Assembly: GCA_035532275.1 (NCBI GenBank)
Contig: DATKRG010000386.1
Location: 1-64,000, forward strand
Length of the DNA stretch: 64,000 bases
Reading direction: 5' to 3'
From: UBA9676 sp035532275
Lineage (GTDB): Bacteria > Actinomycetota > Actinomycetes > Streptosporangiales > Streptosporangiaceae
In this document: positions 58,442 to 64,000 of the stretch, piece after piece
Numbering within the stretch: the stretch's first letter is position 1
Layout: each line of letters opens with the position of its first letter
Made by a program: the position numbers and the translations under genes
The notes under the pieces: generated by a model
The model's database searches: none
Seen by the model: only the letters and a program-made list of their open reading frames with translations
What the model was told of the DNA's origin: nothing

Positions 58442-59171
58442 CACGATCGACGTGGTCCTCGGTGCGGGAGCCGGCGCCTTCCCCGGCGTGCTCGCCGAGC
58501 CGGACGGCCCGCCCGCGGGCGGGGTGATCGTGGTCCAGGAGGCCTACGGCCTCACCGGCCATATCCGCAACATCTGCGGCCGGCTCGCCGACGCCGGCTA
58601 TCTCGCCGTCGCCCCGGCCCTGTTCCACCGGCTGGGCTCGCCCGTGCTCGGGTACGACGAGCTGCAGCGGGCAATGCCGATGCTCGGGCAGCTGCACGCC
58701 GACGAGATCAGGAGCGACATCGCGGCCGCGCTGGACCTGCTCCGCCAGCGCGGGCTGCCGGCCGCCCGCTGCGGCGCGGTCGGCTTCTGCATGGGCGGGT
58801 CGGTCACCTTCGCCATGGCCACCGAGCTCGACTTCGGCGCCGCCGTCACCTTCTACGGCGGCGGCGTCGCGGCAGGCCGCTTCGGGTTTCCCGGCCTGGC
58901 CGAGGCGGCGCCGTCGCTGCGCGTGCCCTGGCTGGGCCTGTACGGCGACCAGGATCACACGATCGGCGTCGGCCAGGTGGAGACCCTGCGTGAGCGGGCG
59001 GCACTGGCGCCGGTCCCGACCGAGCTCGTCCGCTACGCCGACGCCGGGCACGGGTTCAACTGTGACGACCGGGACGCCTTCGTCCCCGCCGCCGCCTCGG
59101 ACGCCTGGTCACGGACGCTGGCCTGGCTGCGCACCTACCTTGGCGACGGGCCGGGTCAGGACACCACGTAG
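58434..59171 (+). CDS. dienelactone hydrolase family protein
   Basis: Alpha/beta hydrolase of 245 residues with the cysteine nucleophile in GFCMGGSVTF (about 118-127), Glu region VVQEAYGLTGHIRN, Asp in GLYGDQDHTI and His in YADAGHGFNC, the dienelactone hydrolase triad. These enzymes open lactones in (chloro)catechol pathways or act on other esters. ATG 58434 overlaps the aldolase-like stop. It ends a tight eight-gene unit beginning at 51854. Confidence 0.88.
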   Translation: MPDTIDVVLGAGAGAFPGVLAEPDGPPAGGVIVVQEAYGLTGHIRNICGRLADAGYLAVAPALFHRLGSPVLGYDELQRAMPMLGQLHADEIRSDIAAALDLLRQRGLPAARCGAVGFCMGGSVTFAMATELDFGAAVTFYGGGVAAGRFGFPGLAEAAPSLRVPWLGLYGDQDHTIGVGQVETLRERAALAPVPTELVRYADAGHGFNCDDRDAFVPAAASDAWSRTLAWLRTYLGDGPGQDTT

Positions 59172-59290
59172 GACGTGACCTCGAAGCCGACGACCCGGGA
59201 CGGGGGCGGCAGCTGGGCGGTGGCGAGGAACGGAGCGCTCTGCTCCGCGAACGCCTGCGCGTCCTCCCGGGAGCGTCATACCTCGATCAT
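59156..59290 (-). pseudogene. remnant of an antibiotic-biosynthesis-monooxygenase-like small protein
   Basis: ATG 59290 overlaps the GNAT stop (ATGA), then MIEV is followed at once by a stop. The frame continues as RSREDAQAFAEQSAPFL and PPSRVVGFEVTSYVVS, the C-terminal half of an ABM-fold protein, where the stop replaces an expected Trp (IEVWxS). So a translationally coupled second gene has lost its 5' half. It overlaps the dienelactone hydrolase 3' end. Confidence 0.6.
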
Positions 59291-60174
59291 CCGCGCAGGG
59301 TCTTCTCGAACCAGTGGTGCGCGTAGGGCTCGTCGTTGAACGCCGCCACCTCGCGATAGCCAGCCGCCCGGTACAGGCTGATCGCCTCGGCCAGGGCGCG
59401 GTTGGTTTCCAGCCGCGCGGTGGTGACCCCGCTGGCCGCGGCACGCGCCTCCAGCTCGGTGAGCAGCCGGCGGCCGAGCCCGAGCCCGCGCACGGCTGGC
59501 GCGACCCACATCCGCTTGATCTCGGCCGGTGCGCCGTCGTGGAGCTTGAGTGCGCCGCAGCCGACCGGCTCGCCGTGCAGGGTGGCGGCCAGCAGCAGGC
59601 CGGCTGGGGGCCTCAGCTCGTCGTCGGTGGCGGGGATGCTGCACACGGGGTCGAAGCCGGCCTCGAAGCGGTGGGCGAGCTCGCTGAAGTAGGCCTGCAC
59701 GCACGACCGCGCGGCTGGATCGGCTGGGTCGCAGCTGGTGATCTGGACCGCGGAGGCCGTCAGCAGCCGCTCGACCTCGGCCATCGCCGTGGTGAGCCGG
59801 GTGCGCTGCGCCGCGCTCAGCGGCGTCAGGATCGAGGTGGCCAGGTCGTCCGAACGCCGGTCGAGTTCTGCCCGTTCCGCCAGCCCGTGACGGGTGAGCC
59901 GGGCCGTCCGCACCCGCCCGTCGGCCTCGCTCGGCTCGACGGTGACCAGCCCGTCATGCTCCAGCGAGCGGAGCAGCCGGCTCAGGTAGCCCGAGTCCAG
60001 GTCGAGCCGTGATCGCAGCCGCCGCACATCGCAGCCGTCCGGCCCGATCTCCCAGAGCAGGCGCGCCTGCCCGAGCGGCCGGTCGCGGGCCAGGAACTCG
60101 TCGCTCAGCGCGCCTACCCGCTGCGTGACGGTCCGGTTGAAGCGGCGGACCTGGCCGACCATGCTCGTGTCCAT
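59287..60174 (-). CDS. MarR-GNAT fusion regulator/acetyltransferase
   Basis: The 295-residue protein joins a MarR winged helix (1-140; LGQARLLWEIGPDGCDVRRL, LDSGYLSRLLRSLEHDGLV, wing SEADGRVRTARL) to a GNAT domain (150-295; EIKRMWVAPAVRGLGLGRRL is motif A with the acetyl-CoA loop, then RLETNRALAEAISLYRAAGY). The family is fairly common in actinomycetes; the acetylated ligand may also be the effector. ATG 60174 lies 3 bp from the palindrome and only a few bases from a TATAGT box, so the message is probably leaderless and self-regulated. The upstream frame to 60291 is unsupported. Confidence 0.9.
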   Translation of the reverse strand: MDTSMVGQVRRFNRTVTQRVGALSDEFLARDRPLGQARLLWEIGPDGCDVRRLRSRLDLDSGYLSRLLRSLEHDGLVTVEPSEADGRVRTARLTRHGLAERAELDRRSDDLATSILTPLSAAQRTRLTTAMAEVERLLTASAVQITSCDPADPAARSCVQAYFSELAHRFEAGFDPVCSIPATDDELRPPAGLLLAATLHGEPVGCGALKLHDGAPAEIKRMWVAPAVRGLGLGRRLLTELEARAAASGVTTARLETNRALAEAISLYRAAGYREVAAFNDEPYAHHWFEKTLRG

Positions 60175-60177
60175 TGT

Positions 60178-60191
60178 CTGACTATAGTCAG
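60178..60191. promoter_or_regulatory. perfect 14-bp palindrome, autoregulatory operator with -10 box
   Basis: CTGACTATAGTCAG is a perfect palindrome. On the minus strand its TATAGT can serve as -10 box with the start codon of the MarR-GNAT gene 6 bases later, giving a leaderless transcript whose promoter is covered by bound MarR. Confidence 0.65.
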
Positions 60192-60238
60192 AGAAGTGGC
60201 ACGCGGCTACCGGCCGCGGCTCGCGGCCCTCCCCCCGG

Positions 60239-60505
60239 TCAGGACCTGCCGCGCCTGCCCACGAACCACGCCGCCCCCAGGCAGACGACACCGACCACCA
60301 AGGCCACCGCGCCGCGCAGCGAGCGGTGCGCGGCGGCGCGGGACGCGGGATGGGTGATGGTGCCGAGGATGCTGGGCAGCGACTTCGCCGGCTCGACGAA
60401 GTACAGGATGCCGGCCACGATCGCCAGGATGCCGATGATCACCAGCACGACAACGACGATCGTGCTGCCGGTGGACCGGCCGCCCGGCGCGCGTTGAGAA
60501 CTCAT
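60239..60505 (-). CDS. small two-helix membrane protein
   Basis: Eighty-eight residues from ATG 60505 (AGGA upstream). Helices at about 17-39 (STIVVVVLVIIGILAIVAGI) and 62-82 flank a short segment with YFVEPAKSLPSILG. The pattern, ending in a basic GRRGRS, is common in actinomycete proteins of unknown role. It lies upstream of the MarR-GNAT gene on the same strand, 64 bp from its start. Confidence 0.7.
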   Translation of the reverse strand: MSSQRAPGGRSTGSTIVVVVLVIIGILAIVAGILYFVEPAKSLPSILGTITHPASRAAAHRSLRGAVALVVGVVCLGAAWFVGRRGRS

Positions 60506-60647
60506 GCGGTCCTGCCTTTCCGCTCGCGCCCAGGAGTGGGCGCCGGGGTGCGTACTCCGCCGATGCTTGACGCGCGTCGACCTCGCAGTCAACGGTAAAG
60601 GCTAGGCGCGGGCGGTTAAGGGCGGTCCGGGCAGCGGGGAGGCAATC

Positions 60648-61232
60648 ATGTCCGCTGTACTTCACTCACCCACCGGGGATCCGGGCCGCCAGCGGCGCGA
60701 AGGCGCCCCGGCACGGTGGTGGAAACGGCCATTCACCTGGGCGGCCGGGACCGGCGGCGGCATGGTCATCGTGCTGGCCGCGGCCTGTGCTACCGGAACG
60801 GGCAGTGCCACCGGAACGGGCAGTGCCACCCCTACGGGCAGCGCTTCCGCCATGGGCACTGCTTCCCCCCAGGCGGTCCCGGCCCTTGGCCGGCTGGCAG
60901 GCGTCTTCGCCCACGGTGTGGGCTTCGGGCAGGTGCGGCCGCCCAAGATCTTCAATGGCGGCGATCCCACCGGCCTGGTCACCCACATCACCTGGACGTC
61001 CTGGGGCGGCGCGCGGGCGACCGGGACGGGCCGGGCCGAGTATGTCGGGCCCAGCCAGTCGGTCGCGACAGGGACCGAGCAGACCGCCACCGTCGTCGCC
61101 TTCGACCTGGGCACCTGCCATGGCACGCTGATGTACCAGGCGGTCGAGTGGTACTTCCCGCAGCACGGGCAGGCGTTCAATCCCAGCCGGTACGAGAACA
61201 TCTGCACCGGGACCTACTCGCCAGGCGCCTAG
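60648..61232 (+). CDS. secreted or lipoprotein of unknown function
   Basis: The 194-residue protein has a long basic N-region (to about 27), a hydrophobic stretch FTWAAGTGGGMVIVLAAACA and a possible lipobox Cys near residue 47. A repeated ATGTGS low-complexity linker (18-bp DNA repeats near 60790-60840) follows. The C-terminal 110 residues are ordered, with NGGDPTGLVTHITWTSWGG, two cysteines (LGTCHGTLMY and ENICTGTY) that could form a disulfide, and AVEWYFPQHG. Similar domains are found in actinomycete surface proteins, but no function is known. Confidence 0.7.
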   Translation: MSAVLHSPTGDPGRQRREGAPARWWKRPFTWAAGTGGGMVIVLAAACATGTGSATGTGSATPTGSASAMGTASPQAVPALGRLAGVFAHGVGFGQVRPPKIFNGGDPTGLVTHITWTSWGGARATGTGRAEYVGPSQSVATGTEQTATVVAFDLGTCHGTLMYQAVEWYFPQHGQAFNPSRYENICTGTYSPGA

Positions 61233-61395
61233 CCCGCCGGGGGCCCTGGCATGATCACCGGGGATCGGGGGGAAGCTCAGGACATCGCCCGGATGCGAGA
61301 GCGCGCCACTGATCCGCTGCGCGGCCCGGCGACGAACACACACGGGGGGCGCCGCTATCGGGCGCTCCAAGCAGACAGCCATCGAAGGAGCCCTG

Positions 61396-61698
61396 ATGCC
61401 CGAAGCGCTGATCCTGGAGTTCACCGGTGTCGGTGAGTCCGAGTACGCCGCGGTCAATTCACACCTTGGCATCGACATGAATACAGGCAAGGGTGACTGG
61501 CCCGCCGGGCTGCTCGCGCATGCCGCCGGTCCCACCGATGACGGCACCTTCCTGGTGACGGAGATATGGTCCTCCCGCGCGGACCAGGGCGCGTTCATGG
61601 ACTCGCGGCTCGGCGCGGCGCTGGCGGCCGGTGGCATATCGGCCGTGCCCAGCGTCCGCTGGGTGCCGCTGCTCGCCTACCACACCCCTGGAGCCTGA
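61396..61698 (+). CDS. small dimeric alpha-beta barrel protein (ABM-like)
   Basis: One hundred residues. LILEFTGVGESEYAAVNSHL is the first strand-helix, GLLAHAAGPTDDGTFLVTEI the central strands and WSSRADQGAFMDSRLGAALA the second helix, the pattern of antibiotic biosynthesis monooxygenase/heme-degrading-like proteins. No catalytic residues can be named. ATG 61396 has GAAGGAG at good spacing. Interestingly its fold matches the decayed ABM remnant near 59.2 kb. Confidence 0.75.
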   Translation: MPEALILEFTGVGESEYAAVNSHLGIDMNTGKGDWPAGLLAHAAGPTDDGTFLVTEIWSSRADQGAFMDSRLGAALAAGGISAVPSVRWVPLLAYHTPGA

Positions 61699-61739
61699 TC
61701 CGGGCGGCCCCGCGCTCCCGCGCCCGGATGCCGGTCAGC

Positions 61740-61867
61740 TGCTGGCATCCGGGGCGGGGATGACGGGTCTGGATCAGGTGGGAGCCGCACGGGCCCAGCG
61801 TCGACCGCAGCCGCTGGATGGCGCTGTGCAGGGCACCCCTGGCACCGGCCTTCCAGCGATGTGCCAC
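61740..61867 (-). pseudogene. possible remnant of a SARP/BTAD-type DNA-binding domain
   Basis: A minus-strand stretch reads ALHSAIQRLRSTLGPCGSHL and IQTRHP, resembling the ALxxAVSRLRRALGP...I.TRPPGY recognition region of SARP-type regulators, inside an otherwise empty 278-bp gap. No intact start or domain surrounds it. Weak. Confidence 0.25.
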
Positions 61868-61976
61868 GTCGCGGCATCAGCGATCGGCGCAGCACCCCGG
61901 CGCCACCGCACCCCGGCGCCCCGCAGCGTGCCCGTTGCGGTAGCGGCCGGCTGGCCGGAAGAAGGCTTGCGCCGGG

Positions 61977-63089
61977 TCAGTGCTCCATGAGCATGATCCC
62001 GCGCACGTTCTTGCCGTCCACCAGGTCCTGGTAGCCCTGGTTGACGTCCTCAAGCCGGTACCGGTTGGTGACCAGTTCGTCCAGCTTGAGGTGGCCGCTG
62101 CGGTAGAGGTCGAGCATCTTGGGGATGTCGTCGAACGGGTTGCCGCCTCCGAACAGCGCCCCCTGGATCCGCTTCTCGAACAAGGTGAGCTCGAAGCTGG
62201 GGATCACGATGTTCTTCACGCCGGGGCCGTTCAGGCCGGTCACCACCACGGCGCCGCCCTTGCGGATGGCGGCGAACGCCGCGTCGATGGCCTCCTGGGT
62301 CACCACCCCCATGGTGATGAGGGCCTTGTCGGCACCGACGCCCTTGGTGAGGTCGGTGACGAGCTGCTGCGCCTCCGCCGCGTCGGCGGCGGTGTGGGTG
62401 GCGCCGAGCTGATCGGCGATCGCCCGCTTGTTCGGGAGCGGGTCGACCGCGATGACGTGCTGCGCGCCGGCGAAAGCCGCGCCCTGGACCGCGTTGATGC
62501 CGACCCCGCCGATGCCGTACACCACGACCGTGTCGCCGGGCCGTACCCCGCCCGCGTTGACCGCTGTGCCCCAGCCGGTTGGCACACCACAGCCGACCAG
62601 CGCCGCCGTCTCCAGCGACAGGTCCTCGTCGATCTTGACGGCGGAGTGCTCCGACACCACCGACCACTGGGAGAACGTGCCGAGCAGGCACATCTGGCCG
62701 AAGTCCAGGCCGTCACCGTGGAAGCGGAACGTGCCGTCGGGCAGGCAGTTGTCATACAGCAGCGCACCGAGATCGCACAGGTTCGTCATCCCCCGCGCGC
62801 AGAACCGGCAGTGGCCGCAGACCGGCAGGAACGAGCAGACGATGTGGTCGCCCGGCTTGAGCCTGGTCACCCCGGCCCCGACCTCCTCGACGATGCCCGC
62901 GCCCTCGTGACCGCCGACGATCGGGTACCGCACCGGGATGTCACCGGTGCGCAGGTGCTCATCGGAGTGGCACAGGCCGGCCGCCACCCAGCGCACCAGC
63001 ACCTCGCCGGTCTTGGGGGGGTCGAGGTCGAACTCGGCGATCTCCCAGTCCTTGCCGAGCTCGAGCAGGAACGCTGCCTTGGTCTTCAT
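61977..63089 (-). CDS. NDMA-dependent (mycofactocin-type) alcohol dehydrogenase
   Basis: Zinc-dependent medium-chain dehydrogenase of 370 residues. Catalytic zinc ligands are C and H in GLCHSDEHL and GGHEGAGIVEEVG, the structural zinc site is CGHCRFCARGMTNLC, and the NAD loop is VYGIGGVGINAVQGA. The start MKTKAAFLLELGKDWEIAEF and the QGALFGGGNPFDDIPKMLDL end are those of the Rxyl_3153 subfamily, whose members keep NAD tightly bound and need an outside acceptor, thought to be mycofactocin. That fits the mftA/B/F genes 12 kb away. ATG 63089 lies after a GGGGAGAGCC site. Confidence 0.9.
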   Translation of the reverse strand: MKTKAAFLLELGKDWEIAEFDLDPPKTGEVLVRWVAAGLCHSDEHLRTGDIPVRYPIVGGHEGAGIVEEVGAGVTRLKPGDHIVCSFLPVCGHCRFCARGMTNLCDLGALLYDNCLPDGTFRFHGDGLDFGQMCLLGTFSQWSVVSEHSAVKIDEDLSLETAALVGCGVPTGWGTAVNAGGVRPGDTVVVYGIGGVGINAVQGAAFAGAQHVIAVDPLPNKRAIADQLGATHTAADAAEAQQLVTDLTKGVGADKALITMGVVTQEAIDAAFAAIRKGGAVVVTGLNGPGVKNIVIPSFELTLFEKRIQGALFGGGNPFDDIPKMLDLYRSGHLKLDELVTNRYRLEDVNQGYQDLVDGKNVRGIMLMEH

Positions 63090-63359
63090 GGGCTCTCCCC
63101 ACCGGCAGCGGCGCCCGGGGGCGGGCGCCCGCTGCCTTCGCGGTTGGCGGTAAGGGCAACGGGGCGTGCTGTTCCGCCCGGCCACCCTCTGCCTTGCATC
63201 CTGCGCGGCCTGGGCCCGGCGGTCATTGTGGGAAACCCCCAATAATGTGGGCCGCTGATTGTGCGGGGGCTCCTCACCCGCCCCTGCAGGCTCAGCGGCT
63301 CCACCGGCGGGGCCGGCCGGGCGACCAGGCGGGCCCGCGGGGCGAACCAGCGGCGCCGG

Positions 63360-64000
63360 TCAGGCGACCGGCACCGCACCGGCCGGCTCGGGATCGCCGC
63401 TGCCCGCCAGCTGCAGTTCGGAGCTGTGGTGAGTGGCGTGCACCGCCAGTTCCGGGCTGTAGCGGGCGATGATCTGCCGGACCCGGTGCGCGGCGAGCGG
63501 GCCGAGCAGGTCGTAGGTGGTGGTGAACAGCTCCCGGGCGGTGGCCCGCGGCCAGGCGTCGGGCAGCAGCTCGTCGGGCAGGTCGGGGTCCAGCTCGGGG
63601 AAGCCCCGCCACTCGTCCATCACCCGGGTGCGGGCGACCAGCGCGGCCACCGGGGACACCCGCCCGGCCAGGGTGCGCTCACGCAGGCGGCTGGCGTTGG
63701 CGGTGAAGCCGTCATACCTGGCCTGCAGGTTGTCCAGGTCCCAGGCGCGCTGCGGCAGCCCGCCCGGGCTGACCCCAGGGACGGTGCTCGCGCGGAACGC
63801 GGTGGCGGTGGTGATGCCCAGCTCGGCAAGCTGCTCGGTCACCTCGACCGCCCGGTCGCGGGGCGCGACCCACAGCCCGTCGTAGAGCGGCGCGAAGCCG
63901 AGCCAGCGCAGCTGCTTGCGCAGCAGGTCACGGGCCGCCCGGTTCTCCTCGGGAATGGAGAACGCCACCAGGCTCCACATGCCGTCCCAGGGCCGCGACG
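63360..64000 (-). CDS. PaaX family transcriptional regulator, 5' end beyond the window
   Basis: The C-terminal part of a PaaX-type repressor is visible; the frame stays open to the window edge (SRPWDGMWSLVAFSIPEENR spans the edge side), so the N-terminal winged helix is outside. LRKQLRWLGFAPLYDGLWVA and the C-terminal DEWRGFPELDPDLPDELLP (the PaaX C domain) are diagnostic. PaaX proteins bind phenylacetyl-CoA or related CoA thioesters and repress aromatic acid catabolism. It lies upstream of the alcohol dehydrogenase on the same strand, 271 bp apart. Confidence 0.88.
   Translation of the reverse strand, partial: SRPWDGMWSLVAFSIPEENRAARDLLRKQLRWLGFAPLYDGLWVAPRDRAVEVTEQLAELGITTATAFRASTVPGVSPGGLPQRAWDLDNLQARYDGFTANASRLRERTLAGRVSPVAALVARTRVMDEWRGFPELDPDLPDELLPDAWPRATARELFTTTYDLLGPLAAHRVRQIIARYSPELAVHATHHSSELQLAGSGDPEPAGAVPVA

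Noticed and set aside
1..64000. CRISPR array, tRNA, rRNA, insertion sequence or prophage
   Set aside because: The tandem repeats are contiguous without spacers, no cloverleaf was recognised in the gaps, and no transposase, integrase or phage protein was found.

Overview
The window is 64 kb of very GC-rich DNA with GTG/TTG starts, 4-bp ATGA/GTGA gene overlaps, F420- and mycofactocin-type enzymes, a PucR regulator and form II molybdenum hydroxylases. This points to a high-GC actinomycete, most likely a soil Streptosporangiales/Frankia-like organism. No rRNA, tRNA, CRISPR array, transposase or phage gene was seen.

Layout. (1) 0-3.9 kb: flavodoxin, a threonine dehydratase-like PLP enzyme, an ECF-type sigma factor with a membrane partner, and a yeast-type cytosine deaminase. 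(2) 4.1-13.9 kb: envelope or exopolysaccharide locus. A membrane glycosyltransferase, a HEAT-repeat protein, two single-domain response regulators and a six-PAS histidine kinase form a coupled minus-strand operon, facing a sugar-nucleotide epimerase and a UDP-sugar dehydrogenase. (3) 14.1-22.4 kb: secreted hydrolase, a broken L-rhamnose operon (rhaB kept, rhaD reduced to its last quarter), a LacI regulator and lutABC, which would carry the lactate from rhamnose to pyruvate. (4) 22.8-26.4 kb: small genes and two decayed genes (a GDP-mannose 3,5-epimerase-like remnant and an MhpR-like IclR remnant), with MarR, GH16 and F420-type oxidoreductase genes between them.

(5) 26.4-33.7 kb is the most unusual part. 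A split PEP-synthase-like phosphotransferase (70 kDa His-domain protein plus 40 kDa ATP-grasp protein, the layout of phenylphosphate synthase and the cresol-phosphorylating CreHI pair) runs directly into a biotin carboxyl carrier protein, a biotin carboxylase, a pyruvate-carboxylase-type carboxyltransferase and a HAD phosphatase. It reads as a phosphorylation/carboxylation module of unknown substrate. (6) 34.3-45.3 kb: a one-carbon locus with a stand-alone PurU ACT domain, MTHFR-C, MTHFR, a PF02636-type methyltransferase, core MetE, MetK, then ALDH, PucR and a homocysteine methyltransferase-MTHFR fusion. It would move methyl groups from folate to methionine and SAM. A possible structured RNA leader precedes it.

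(7) 45.6-49.2 kb: three-subunit form II molybdenum hydroxylase. (8) 49.3-51.6 kb: mycofactocin genes mftB and mftA divergent from mftF, with mftCDE absent. (9) 51.8-59.2 kb: an aromatic-acid type operon with a 4,5-dihydroxyphthalate decarboxylase-like protein, a complete Liv-type ABC importer, a class II aldolase/3,4-dihydroxyphthalate decarboxylase-like protein and a dienelactone hydrolase. (10) 59.2-64 kb: MarR-GNAT fusion with its own palindrome, small proteins, an NDMA-dependent (mycofactocin-type) alcohol dehydrogenase and a PaaX regulator cut by the window end.

A second theme is the large number of short tandem repeats (14-18 bp, one of 36 bp). They sit at the 3' ends of genes, in linkers and in intergenic gaps. 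Units inside genes are multiples of 3, while several between genes are not.
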